Source: Pelobates cultripes (taxonomy: Eukaryota > Chordata > Amphibia > Anura > Pelobatidae). Taken from it: DNA of 64,000 nucleotides. Below, one piece after another: positions 1-9,913 of the stretch (within the stretch, counting starts at the first letter, position 1; each line of letters begins with the position of its first letter). Made by a program: the position numbers and the translations under genes. Under the pieces are notes generated by a model that saw only the letters and a program-made list of their open reading frames with translations, ran no database searches and was not told the DNA's origin. The stretch is from contig OW240921.1 of NCBI GenBank assembly GCA_933207985.1, forward strand, positions 100,103,155 through 100,167,154, given 5' to 3'.

Positions 1-600
1 CTACATGTAACCTAACAATGTTAGATTTGTGAAATGGGCAAAAGGATTATTAAGAAATTCCAGAAACCCATATTTTTTTTTTTTATTCTTTATTTTTGAA
101 CAGCTCTCCAGCGTGAGAGGAACTGAAAGCACATATCAAAATAAAAAATAGCAAATCAAACAGTCTCCACAATAATCAGGAAGTATTACATTGTCATACA
201 TCTCTGTGTGGCCTGGCGGGAGAGCTGAGGGTTTCATGGTTTTTTTTTGTGTAGCTATGGGACTGTGCGAGTTTGTCCTGTCTAAATCTGTCTGAGTTAG
301 GTCACGTTGCGGTAGTAAGATGGCAAGTGTGTTGGCATTTGTGCTGTTTCTAGAGTGGGTCTTAGGCTCGATATAGGGTTGTGTGGGCCAGTATGTACTA
401 AAAGGTGAAATGAATAGGTAGTAGGACTAGGGTACTTGGTTAGTGTGGGTCCAGCGATATTATTTTTTGGACTGCGCTTTGTAAACAAGAAGCCTATTAT
501 CCTATGGTGGCTCCACATGGGTTATTGTTGCTCTTTAGGGTAACAGGCCCTAGCGAATGGTTTAAGAGCAGAGATACTTTTTTTTTTTTTTCAGGTGAGA
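1..600 (-). mobile_element. Possible L1-type LINE 3' end, antisense (intron of KLHL17)
   Basis: A T-run at about 71-83 is followed by ATTCTTTATTTTTG. This is the reverse complement of the A-rich, AATAAAG-containing tail seen at the 3' end of the L1-type element at 6985-7020. The following 500 bases carry no coding signal and could be its 3' untranslated region in antisense. I found no target-site duplication, so the outer limits are unsure. This stretch lies in the intron upstream of the first visible kelch exon. Confidence 0.35.
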
Positions 601-681
601 AAAAGTATAATAAGGGATCTTAACTTAAATAAAACAACTTTCGAACCGCTCTGAATCATAGTCCTTAGTTAAACACATGAG

Positions 682-720
682 TTAACACTATAGGGTCAGG
701 AATACATGAGATCCTTTAAA
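682..720. mobile_element. T2-like MITE end fragment
   Basis: The words TTAACACTATAGGGTCAGGA and ATCCTTTAA match the end of the longer T2-like copy at 11160-11214. Only this short terminal piece is recognisable. Confidence 0.4.
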
Positions 721-991
721 AAGGAGCACAGACACATTTGGTAAAAATGCAGTTACTGATAAACAGCAGCAAGATGGAGGCAAAATACAGTCATATTTAC
801 TGATTGAAAGTAGAAAAAGGGTTTAACAGAGTGCAGTCAAACTGTGGTGTTCTGAGTAGATGTGCAGTAGAATGTAGGCGAACACAAACTTCATGCATGG
901 TCACCTTGTGATAACTGAAGCATTGTGAGCATTGGTGTTTCTCTTTACTCTCATTGTGATATCTTATTTGTCACCGTTAATTATAGTGCAG

Positions 992-1075
992 AGCGTTATG
1001 ACCCTCTGACTGGTACGTGGACTTCTATAGCAGCAATGAGCACCAGACGTAGATATGTCCGAGTGGCAACCCTAG
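992..1075 (+). CDS. KLHL17: KLHL17-like kelch protein, coding exon (first in window)
   Basis: This exon encodes part of a kelch propeller blade, reading [12 protein letters not shown] followed by [15 protein letters not shown]. Both words match my memory of KLHL17 (actinfilin), a BTB-BACK-kelch adaptor that links CUL3 ubiquitin ligase to substrates and binds actin in neurons. The acceptor is TGCAG ending at 991 and the donor is CTAG|GTAGGT at 1076. An alternative acceptor TATAG at 986 would add five bases and break the reading phase expected from the family. The exon starts with two bases that complete a Glu codon and ends after the first base of the Asp codon finished by the next exon. The BTB and BACK domains and earlier blades must lie upstream of the window. 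KLHL20, a close paralogue, is the main alternative, but the C-terminus at 23.1 kb favours KLHL17. Confidence 0.85.
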
Positions 1076-1165
1076 GTAGGTCCTGGAGTGATATTTCAGA
1101 ACCTTCACCAAACTGTAAGATATATTCACCAAAATATGTATTTTCTGATTCAAATATCTTTTTAG

Positions 1166-1239
1166 ATGGAAATCTGTATGCGGTTGGGGGATATGACAGC
1201 TCTTCACACCTGGCTACAGTAGAAAAATATGAACCACAG
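1166..1239 (+). CDS. KLHL17: KLHL17-like kelch protein, coding exon (second in window)
   Basis: The 74-base exon encodes [20 protein letters not shown] then YEPQ, a kelch repeat core with the diagnostic double glycine and the conserved Tyr. It is bounded by CTTTTTAG ending at 1165 and CAG|GTAAG at 1240. It is only 90 bases from the previous exon. The intervening intron is open in frame, so reading straight through gives an uninterrupted protein with a 30-residue insert (see findings). It joins in phase 0 to the exon at 19213, about 18 kb away. Confidence 0.88.
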
Positions 1240-1410
1240 GTAAGCACAGTAATTGCCACCAACTGATCACTGAACCAATTAACTGAATTTAAAGCAGAAA
1301 AGGTTGGATTTCAGTATTTATGAATCCCATAAGATAGTATAGTAACCTTTTCCGGACTGCCTGGGTGTCTAGAGCCATCAGTGATGTCCTGTTTGGTCTA
1401 CTGAAAGTAA

Positions 1411-3245
1411 AACACAGACACCCTGTACAACACAGGCCCATTAACAGACACCCTGTACAACACAGGCCCATTAACAGACACCCTGTACAACACAGGCCCA
1501 CTAACAGACAGCCTGTAAAACACAGGCCCACTAACAGACCCCCTGTACAATACAGGCCCACTAACAGACCCCCTGTACAACACAGGCCCACTAACATACA
1601 CCCTGTACAACACAAATCCACTAACAGACACCCTGTACAACACAGATCCACTAACAGATACCCTGTACAACACAGACACACTAACAGACAGCCTGTAAAA
1701 CACAGGCCCACTAAAAGACAGCCTGTAAAACGCAGGCCCACTAAAAGACAGCCTGTAGAACAGAGTCCCACTAACAGACACCCTGTACAACAGAGGCCCA
1801 CTAACAGCCAGCCTGTACAACACAAGCCCACTAACAGACAGCCTGTACAACACAGGCCCACTAACAGCCAGCCTGTACAACACAGACCCACTAACAGACA
1901 GCCTGTAAAACACAGGCCCACTAACAGACAGCCTGCGCAACACAGGCCCACTAACAGACCCCCTGTACAATACAGGCCCACTAACAGACCCCCTGTACAA
2001 CACAGGCCCACTAACATACACCCTGTACAACACAAATCCACTAACAGACACCCTGTACAACACAGATCCACTAACAGATACCTTGTACAACACAGACACA
2101 CTAACAGACAGCCTGTAAGACACAGGCCCACTAAAAGACAGCCTGTAAAACACAGGCCCACTAAAAGACAGCCTGTAGAACAGAGTCCCACTAACAGACA
2201 CCCTGTACAACAGAGGCCCACTAACAGCCAGCCTGTACAACACAAGCCCACTAACAGACAGCCTGTACAACACAGACTCACTAACAGACAGCCTGTAAAA
2301 CACAGGCCCACTAACAGACAGCCTGCGCAACACAGACCCACTAACAAACAGCCTGTACAACACAGGCCCACTAACAGCCAGCCTGTACAACACAGACTCA
2401 CTTACAGACAGCCTGTAAAACACAGGCCCACTAATAGACACCCTGTACAACACAGACCCACTAACAGACAGCCTGTACAACCCAGACCCACTAACAGATA
2501 CCCTGTACAACACAGACACACTAACAGACAGCCTGTAAAACACAGGCCCACTAAAAGACAGCCTGTAAAACACAGGCCCACTAAAAGACAGCCTGTAGAA
2601 CAGAGTCCCACTAACAGACACCCTGTACAACAGAGGCCCACTAACAGCCAGCCTGTACAACACAGGCCCACTAACAGACAGCCTGTACAACACAGGCCCA
2701 CTAACAGCCAGCCTGTACAACACAGACTCACTAACAGACAGCCTGTAAAACACAGGCCCACTAACAGACAGCCTGCGCAACACAGACCCACTAACAGCCA
2801 GCCTGTACAACACAGACTCACTAACAGACGGCCTGTAAAACACAGGCCCACTAACAGACAGCCTGCGCAACACAGACCCACTAACAAACAGCCTGTACAA
2901 CACAGGCCCACTAACAGCCAGCCTGTACAACACAGACTCACTTACAGACAGCCTGTAAAACACAGGCCCACTAATAGACACCCTGTACAACACAGACCCA
3001 CTAACAGACAGCCTGTACAACCCAGACCCACTAACAGATACCCTGTACAACACAGACTCACTAACAGACAGCCTGTAAAACACAGGCCCACTAACAGACA
3101 GCCTGCGCAACACAGACCCACTAACAAACAGCCTGTACAACACAGGCCCACTAACAGACAGCCAGTAAAAGACAGGCCCACTAACAGACAGTCTATAATA
3201 CACAAGCCACTGAGAGACTGTCTGTAAAACACAGGCCTACAAACA
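1411..3245. repeat. 30-bp-unit minisatellite with higher-order repeats, about 61 units
   Basis: The array repeats a 30-base unit close to CTAACAGACAGCCTG plus TACAACACAGGCCCA. Variants alternate at fixed sites: AGACA/AGCCA/AAACA, CACCC/CAGCC, TACAA/TAAAA/TGCGCAA. Blocks of variants recur in order: the series at 1531-1680 returns at 1951-2100 (shift 420, 14 units), 1681-1800 returns at 2101 and 2521, and 2281-2520 returns at 2821-3060 (shift 540, 18 units). Because 30 is divisible by three, several frames stay open over hundreds of codons. The resulting TNRQPVQHRP-type decapeptide proteins are by-products and not genes. The array starts about 170 bases after a coding exon, inside an intron. 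Confidence 0.97.
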
Positions 3246-3684
3246 GACAGAATAAAAAGATGACAGTTTAACAGACACCAAGTAAAACCCAATAACTGTC
3301 ATCCAGTGGTGGCTGGGGAAGTTTTAAGATGGTGGGATATCAGACTCCTCCCCCAATATTTTACTCTTCCCTATTCATACGTTGAAGAGGCCAATAGTAT
3401 GCCTCCACTCATGGGCAGCTGGCTCTGCTGTCTAAATGGCAACTCATTGGAAATTCCTCCTTAACAGAGAGAAGGAGGAGCAAAACCTGCTTTCTGTCAT
3501 GCCAAAATGCTCTCACCGCTACCAGTGAGGGGAAAGTGTCCTGCAGAACTGAAACCTATTACAGAATTAAAGAAACAGTACATTTTCCCCATTTATTATT
3601 ATATATTTTTTTGCTTACCACCCCCCCTTCTGGAAAAGGAATCTTAGTGTTTCTAAACTACTGCAAATAAATGTTTTGCCCACA
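3246..3684. other. Unassigned intronic stretch
   Basis: This follows the minisatellite directly. No exon, RNA gene or recognisable element end was seen. GGTGGCTGGGGAAG near 3307 and the right flank of the next element may belong to an older repeat that interrupted the minisatellite, since stray minisatellite units reappear at 7833-7900. Confidence 0.4.
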
Positions 3685-4039
3685 TTAACCCCTTAATGAC
3701 CTAGGACGGTTCAGGACCATCATCTGCATTTTTGCATTGCCGACCGGTGACGGTCCTGAACCGTCCTAACGGTCAGATGTACTTACCCAATCGCCGTCAT
3801 TCCCCCGGCGGCGATCGGCGGTGCTCCCGTTGTGGGGAGACTGCCTGCAGCCCAGACAGCCTGCTCCCCATGGTGGATTAGGACCCCTGGGGCCATGTAA
3901 TCGCTCAACACAGCGATCACATAGCCACAATAGGTGTCCATGTGTCTGCCTGCAGGAGGACTGCCTGTGCTGACAGGCAATCTCCCTGCAAGTGTAAAAA
4001 AAAAAAAAAAAATACATGTTAATGTTAATAAAAAAAATA

Positions 4040-4570
4040 ATAATAATTATATATGTATATATATATATATATATATATGACATATAGACATATATTATAT
4101 TTATATAATATATGTCTATATATCATATATATAATGTCATACTAAGTGTATTTTTATATTAATGTACTTATATTAATATAAAAATACACTTATAATTAAA
4201 TTACACACGTGTATATATATATAATAACTATATATATATTGTGTATATATATTATTATAAAATACAAATAATAAAGAAATTAAAATAAATTTTAAAAAAT
4301 TAAAATAATAATAAATTTTTTTTAAAAAATTATATCTATATGAAATTTTATTCTAACAGTATTTTGATAGTAATATATATATATTTATATCAAAATACAC
4401 TTAGAATGAAATTGTATATATATCTATGTACATATAAATAAATAAAAATAATACGAAATATACACATGTCCATATACAAAATTACATAAATAATTATATA
4501 AATATACATGTAGACTTCAAATATATAAATATGCATATATATTTAAATTCTACATGCGTATTTATGTAAT
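4040..4570. repeat. AT-rich chain of palindromes inside the piggyBac-like element
   Basis: This stretch is almost pure A/T with several separate inverted repeats in a row. Examples are ATATAGACATATATTATATT with its mirror around 4081-4125, a 21-base perfect pair around 4144-4193 containing TAAGTGTATTTTTATATTAA, the ATTTTATTCTAACAG / CTTAGAATGAAAT pair around 4345-4405, and CATGTAGACTTCAAATATAT with its mirror around 4507-4565. It has no coding potential. Confidence 0.75.
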
Positions 4571-4897
4571 ATTTTTACATAATTAAGTAATTTTATTAAT
4601 TGCAACTTGAGGGACCTGCCTGCCAACCCAGGCCGAAAGTCCAGAGAATTTAATTTGCTAGCACTGTATTTTACCCTGTAACTTTCTATGACACCCTAAA
4701 CCTGTACATGGGGGGTACCATTTTACTCAGGAGACTTCGCTGCACACAAATATTAGTGATTTAAAACAGTAAAACATATCACAGCGATGATATTGTCAGT
4801 GAAAGTGACTTTTTTCGCATTTTTCACACACAAACAGCACTTTTACTGATGATATAATTGTTGTGATATGTTTTCCTGTTTTAAAACACTAATATTT

Positions 4898-7020
4898 TGA
4901 CACAGAGTGGGACCTTCATGGAGAGAAGTCGCATGTCGGCTGAGCTCCGAGCTGAAAGCGGCAAATAACCTAGCTAACGACTACAAAATAGACGGTGCAC
5001 CGCCGAAAACTAAGCATACCCCTGCACAACAATATGGGGAAACGATCAAAGAAGCTGAAAGCATCCTCGGACGACGGCACGCGTCGAATAGGAGACATAT
5101 TCCTGGCGAGGCCTAAAACCAAAATGGCGGCAGCGCCAGACTCCCCAGGCCTATCCTCGGACGAAGACCCACTGGACTCCCCAGATGCCATACCTGAGGC
5201 AGATGACCCTTTCTCCGCCGTGCAACTAGGGGACCTGGGGGCTCCCGCAACGAAGGGAGACATCCTGGGCCTTCTGAAACACCTGCGCACATGGTTCCGT
5301 ACGGATATGGCGCTGCTCCGTGAGGAGGTAACAGCCGTGACGGACAGGGTGAAGGCCACAGAGGAGGATATCACCTCCATGGCACAATGCCAGACAGACG
5401 CAACAGAGCAACTACAACAACTCCAAGGCTCACACCAGGCCCTGCAGGCCAGAGTCAATGCGATGGACGACTCTAGGAGACGAATCAACATAAAAGTAAG
5501 AGGCATCACAGAAGCTGTCAACGACACGGAGCTACCCCACTTTATTAGGCGCCTCCTGTCGGAGACCCTGCACCCCAAACAGGCGAAGAACCTGCAACTA
5601 GATGGAATACTCAGACTCCCCAAGTCCGCAAGGGCTCCAGCAGACGCTCCCCGCGATGTCCTCCTGAGATTCCAGTCCTTACGCGACAAACAAGCACTGT
5701 TGGACGCCATCAAGAACAAGAGCCCGCTCAAATTTGAGGGCTCCCAACTAACCTTTCTCCAGGATCTCTGCAGGGCAACGTTGGAGTGGAGACGCTCTAT
5801 CAGCCAGGTCACCAAGACCCTTCGAGAAGCAGGCATCCAGTACAGATGGGGCCCTTCCCACACACTCGTAGCCACACAGGGCGAGACCACCCGCCGACTC
5901 ACCTCAGCTGCTGACGCCGACCCATTCCTCCACAGCCTGGGGCTCAACCGGCACAAGCCCGATACAGCCAAACCTGGACATTCCTGGGACATATCCAACA
6001 TAGTCCCCTTTGTACCTCGCAATGAAGCCGACACAGGATGAGACGCCCCAACCAGACCCGGGCTCACAATACCCCTCTGGTAGAGGGAAGTGCCGAAGGA
6101 CTGGCAGGCGATAATACCTCTTAATGTTGACATAGTCGTAAAGTTTAAATTTTATGTAGGCATGTTCAGTCAAAGCCATCCGGCTACTATAACCTAATAA
6201 CGTCCCCACACCACTTCTTGCCAGACACACCACCCGACTACCCCCCCCCACCAACTCAGGGGCCCTAGAGCGATTCAATAGCTACTCCACCCAAACGGGA
6301 ACGATAAACCAGCTCCCAAATCCAAGCAGCACACCCCCCCTTCACAGCAATAGACGCAGCACACGAACCAGCATGCATCCTCACCAAACATCTATAACAC
6401 AACGCTGCTATCAAGGCACACCAAGAGGGCTACTCTCTAGGTGACACACTCGGAAGCTGCGACAACCTACCTGCTGGAGTACTAGCCCAATAGAACCTAA
6501 TGCCTGCAGTAGCCCGCACCTTGGGACAATTGACTAGCTAGCTAACTCCCTGCCCCCCCCGCCACACTGACCGGCCATACACTTATATATTGTGCCCCAG
6601 TGGCATACCGAATATGTACCCGTAACTCCACCTGATAGGGCTAGGAACGCACCGCGTAACACACGGTGAACAAACTAAATCCAACCTATCCAAGGGATAA
6701 GACGGAGAGCCTACTCACTTACACATTGGACCACACACCTCAAAACCACAGTACACTTATATTACAGTCAGTGTGGACTAACAACAGGGCATAGCTGAGC
6801 ACACTCCAATCACACCACATATTCTAGCAACTGTAGGCCTAGACTGTTTTTTCTTGTTCTGCAATGTAGTAATTTTAACAAAAATGTGCAGTAATATCAC
6901 GTGCCATTCACATGTATATTAATGTTTTAATCTGTTTGCCCAAGCTGTTGTGGCACGGCAAGCTTGATTGTCATATTCATGCACAATAAAAATAAAGAAT
7001 TTAAAAAAAAAAAAAAAAAA
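4898..7020 (+). mobile_element. ORF1-only L1-type retrotransposon (HAL1-like) with 15-bp target duplication
   Basis: The insertion is bracketed by AAAACACTAATATTT at 4883-4897 and again at 7017-7031. It ends in AATAAAAATAAAG followed by a poly(A) run to 7020. A short 5' leader (4898-5033) precedes one open frame, ORF1 (5034-6041). About 940 bases of C-rich sequence without open frames follow, and no reverse transcriptase or endonuclease is present. An element with only ORF1 recalls the mammalian HAL1 ('half L1') class. It could also be an L1 copy that lost ORF2 internally. It sits in the loop-side arm of the piggyBac-like element and so is younger than it. Confidence 0.8.
5034..6041 (+). CDS. 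L1 ORF1p-like RNA-binding protein (retrotransposon)
   Basis: The frame runs 335 residues from ATG 5034 without a stop, close to the usual size of L1 ORF1p. The upstream in-frame GTG at 4995 is a less likely start. The N-terminus is basic (MGKRSKKLK) then acidic and Pro-rich. Residues of about 74-147 have heptad-like Leu spacing typical of the trimeric coiled coil (LLKHLRTWF, LLREEVTAV, LQQLQ). About 148-236 resemble the RRM, opening with RRRINIKVRGITE. About 238-308 resemble the C-terminal domain, including FLQDLCRATLEWRRSISQV. In L1s this protein coats the element RNA and acts as a nucleic-acid chaperone. An intact frame plus clear target duplications suggest a recent insertion. It sits in the KLHL17 intron in sense orientation and is not host coding sequence. 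Confidence 0.8.
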   Translation: MGKRSKKLKASSDDGTRRIGDIFLARPKTKMAAAPDSPGLSSDEDPLDSPDAIPEADDPFSAVQLGDLGAPATKGDILGLLKHLRTWFRTDMALLREEVTAVTDRVKATEEDITSMAQCQTDATEQLQQLQGSHQALQARVNAMDDSRRRINIKVRGITEAVNDTELPHFIRRLLSETLHPKQAKNLQLDGILRLPKSARAPADAPRDVLLRFQSLRDKQALLDAIKNKSPLKFEGSQLTFLQDLCRATLEWRRSISQVTKTLREAGIQYRWGPSHTLVATQGETTRRLTSAADADPFLHSLGLNRHKPDTAKPGHSWDISNIVPFVPRNEADTG

Positions 7021-7832
7021 CACTAATATTTGTGTTCAGCAAAGTCTCCCGAGTATAACAGTACCCCCCATGTACAGATTTTATAGCCTTTTTTTAAAGT
7101 TACAGGGTCAAATATATGGGTCAAATATTTTTACATTGAAAATGGCCAGGTTGGTTACGTTGCCTTTGAGAGCGTATGGTAGCCCAGGAATGAGAATTAC
7201 CCCCATGATGGCATACCATTTGCAAAAGAAGACAACCCAAGGTATTGCAAATGGGGTATGTCCAGTCTTTTTTAGTAACCACTTGGTCACAAACACTGGC
7301 CAAAATTAGCGTTCAATTTAGTTTTTTTACTTTTTTCACACACAAACAAATATGAATGCTTACTTTGGCCAGTGTTTTCGACTAAGTGGCTACTAAAAAA
7401 AACTGGACATACCCCATATTGAATACCCTGGGTTGTCTACTTTAAAAAAAATATGTACATGTGGGGTGTTATTCAGAGATTTATGACAGATAATAGTGTT
7501 ACAATGTCACTATTGATAAATTTGAAAAAAATTATGTTTTGAAATCGCAATATCCTACTTGTACCTATAGCCCTATAACTTGCAAAAAAAAAGCACGTAA
7601 ACACTGGGTATTTTAAAACTCAGGACAAAATTTGGAATCTATTTAGCAGTTTTTTTCATTCGCTTTTGTAGATGAGTAAAAAAATTTTTCATCATATTTT
7701 TTTATTTTTTTTTAAATTGTAAAAAGAGGCCTGGTCGCAAATGTACAACATCGCAAAAACAGTCCAGTCCTTAAGGGGTTAAAACTGTTGGGCGCTGCCT
7801 CAAGTGCCTATATGGAAGACCCTCTCCTGCCA

Positions 7833-7900
7833 TCACCTACTAAAACACAGACCCACTAACAGACTGCAAGTAAAACACAGACCCCACTAATAGTCATCTA
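7833..7900. repeat. Stray minisatellite units
   Basis: AAAACACAGACCCACTAACA and ACACAGACCCCACTAATAG match the 30-bp units of the array at 1411-3245, but in degenerate form. They lie beyond the piggyBac-like insertion. This suggests the original array extended further, or seeded here, before later insertions separated the pieces. Confidence 0.65.
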
Positions 7901-7929
7901 GTAACATACAGTCAGTGAACATACACATT

Positions 7930-8035
7930 GTTAAGAAAAATACAGCCACATGTTAAAATAAAAAAACAGGCGCACAGCCACACTTGTTTCCATATGTAAA
8001 CATGTTGACCAATTCCCTAAATTGTATAACCATAA
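7930..8035. repeat. Direct repeat, copy 1 of about 105 bp
   Basis: It contains CAGCCACATGTTAAAATAAA, CAGCCACACTT, ATTCCCTAAATTG and TAACCAT in the same order and spacing as at 9258-9375. The second copy has a few small insertions. The two lie 1.33 kb apart on either side of most of an L2 LINE tail. Confidence 0.75.
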
Positions 8036-8834
8036 AAGAGAATTGACAAAACATACTGTAAATATCAGGGGGCAGGACAAAGAGAGCTGTACAGAACATG
8101 AGATCTCTATTAAAATAAAATATATAGAATTTAGTTTCTCACCTGTCAGTATATTATCAGGCAGGTATACTAGTTAGGTATAGCTTCGATAAGGACCCTG
8201 TATTATTTGGGATAATATATACAACTCTGTATCTTATGCTTTTAATCTCATGTCTGGCAAGTGCCGTCACTGTATTTTTCTTTAAATATGTAAAACGTAT
8301 TATATATTCTGCATTATGAACTAGCTATCTGGAGAATAGTAAAGTAATTTATCATATTGTTTTACATATATTATGTTGTTGTTTTATTAGGTTTTTATAT
8401 GTTACAAGTAATTGTTATATTTATATAGCATATATGACTTGGAAGGAGCAGTTTTTATGCTTTTAATATTGCCCACATTCACCCTTTTCTAACTCAATAT
8501 ACAACTAAGGCACTTGTTCATTCGCTCATCATTTCCCGACTTGGCTATTGCCACTCACTACTTATTAGCCTTCCAAATACCCTCACTGGCCCTCTCTAGT
8601 GTGTAATGAATGCTGCCGCCAGGCTCATCGTCCTGAATGACCGCTACTCACACACCTTACCCCTTAATCATTTATTATATTGGATTCCTGTACCCTTCAG
8701 GATCAATTCAAACTGCTAACACTAATCTATAAAGCCCATCACTCCTCACTACACTTTTTTACTCAACAAATACACTAAGCATGACTAAACCCGGGTACCC
8801 CCCTAATCTAAATTCGACCCACCCATTCCTGTCA

Positions 8835-9055
8835 AGGCCATACCTCTTCCTGTTTAAGACCAACACACACTTTGATTGACAGACTCACACCCTCACTGAT
8901 ACATATACTGACACACACTCACAGACACACACATCCTCACTAATTTGACACACACGCACACATACTCACAGACACAATGACAGAAACCCACTCACACAGA
9001 CACACACACATTCACTGACAGACACACACACACATTCACTCACAGACACACAAAA
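8835..9055. repeat. CA-rich microsatellite (ACACAC / CTCACAGACA)
   Basis: Irregular runs of CACACA mixed with TCACTGACA and CTCACAGACA sit between the coding remnant and the 3' tail of the L2-like LINE. Confidence 0.8.
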
Positions 9056-9257
9056 CGCTGCTCCCAAGGAAAGTGCCGCCATAGGCAAATGCCTTGTTTG
9101 CCTCACGCTAAATACAGTGCTGCCTCTTCCCCACTGACATGCTGTTATTTCTCTTGGGTGTCTTTACCTATTCCTCATAGATTGTTAGCTCATTTGAGCA
9201 GGGAATTCTTCACCTCTTGTCTCTGCTATATTCTGAAAGTAAATTACTTGTTGTCAT

Positions 9258-9375
9258 TGTCAAAAAATACAGCCACTCACAGCCACATGTTAAAATAAAA
9301 CAAAACAGGTACACAGCCACACTTTTCTGTCCATATGTGTACATGTAGTCTAATTCCCTAAATTGCGTAACCATT
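9258..9375. repeat. Direct repeat, copy 2 of about 105 bp
   Basis: This is the partner of 7930-8035, with extra bases CACTCACAG near its start and a changed middle (TTTTCTGTCC). It lies within the tail of the L2-like LINE, between the regulatory-looking tail words and the terminal GCGGAATCTGTTGGCG. Confidence 0.75.
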
Positions 9376-9913
9376 TTATAATTGTAAAGAGTTGCGGAAT
9401 CTGTTGCGGAATCTGTTGGCGCTATATAAATGATGATGATCATAATAATGTTGTTGTTGTTTGTTTTTTTTTCTGTGACTTTTTGTAAGAGGGTACTGTT
9501 AAACTATTCCTTTTTTAAAATTTATTTTTGGTTTTAAATTTTTGTCCATAATTCGGTATTCGTGCTTAACAAGTACAAACTTGCCCTCATCTTGAGGCTC
9601 ACTATTGTCTCCCTTACCTATAAAGTCATCTGGGTATCTTGGCTTTTTTCTGAAAAATCAAAGTAAAGTAACACAGAGGCTTAATGATAATTCAATTACT
9701 TACTAAAAGGGAACAATAGCACGTTTACAGAAATGCCACTTAAGTGCCAGTTTGTGATAACAGAAGGCAAATACATGGCTTCACTTCCATTGTGTGGTAA
9801 TCTTGCTGAGGTTATGATGCAGTGATCTGCCCTTTCTTAGCCTTCCTCCATTCTGTTACATTAACAGCATTAATTCGCTATAATTCCTGTAAGTTTTAGC
9901 TCACCCTCCCCTT

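Larger units (their letters stand above)
3689..7778. mobile_element. piggyBac-like non-autonomous element built of successive hairpins, split by a LINE
   Basis: The ends are TTAA|CCCCTTAATGAC on the left and GTCCTTAAGGGG|TTAA on the right. This gives short inverted termini flanked by the TTAA duplication typical of piggyBac (Kolobok shares TTAA but has different ends). No transposase is encoded. The body is a chain of imperfect inverted repeats, for example 3703-3722 with 3748-3768, and about 4690-4760 with 7032-7090, the latter pair being continuous once the inserted LINE at 4898-7020 is removed. A further pair lies near 7240-7310 and 7355-7420. Without the LINE the element is about 1.95 kb. 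Superfamily assignment is by termini only. Confidence 0.7.
8470..9445 (+). mobile_element. L2-like LINE, 3' end, interrupted
   Basis: Conceptual translation from about 8495 gives a decayed reverse-transcriptase C-terminus with SRLGYCHSLL, NAAARLIVLNDRYSHT and LNHLLYWIPV. These correspond to the YCN-SLL, NAAARL and LHWLPV blocks of L2/CR1-type ORF2. Stops and frameshifts break it. Downstream, TAGATTGTTAGCTCATTTGA and GGAATCTGTTGGCGCTATAT followed by ATGATGAT are the usual L2 tail. A CA-rich microsatellite (8835-9055) and the 105-bp repeat copy (9258-9375) interrupt the tail. Confidence 0.7.

Noticed and set aside
1365..3227. 620-codon + strand open frame and 601- and 370-codon minus frames
   Set aside because: They are produced by a 30-bp tandem array whose unit length is divisible by three. 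The protein is a ten-residue repeat, no splice or start context supports it, and both strands are open alike.
1411..3245. CRISPR array
   Set aside because: The repeats are contiguous 30-bp units without unique spacers, in a spliced eukaryotic intron.
4970..6133. 387-codon minus-strand open frame
   Set aside because: Antisense shadow of the L1 ORF1-like frame, which has domain evidence on the + strand.
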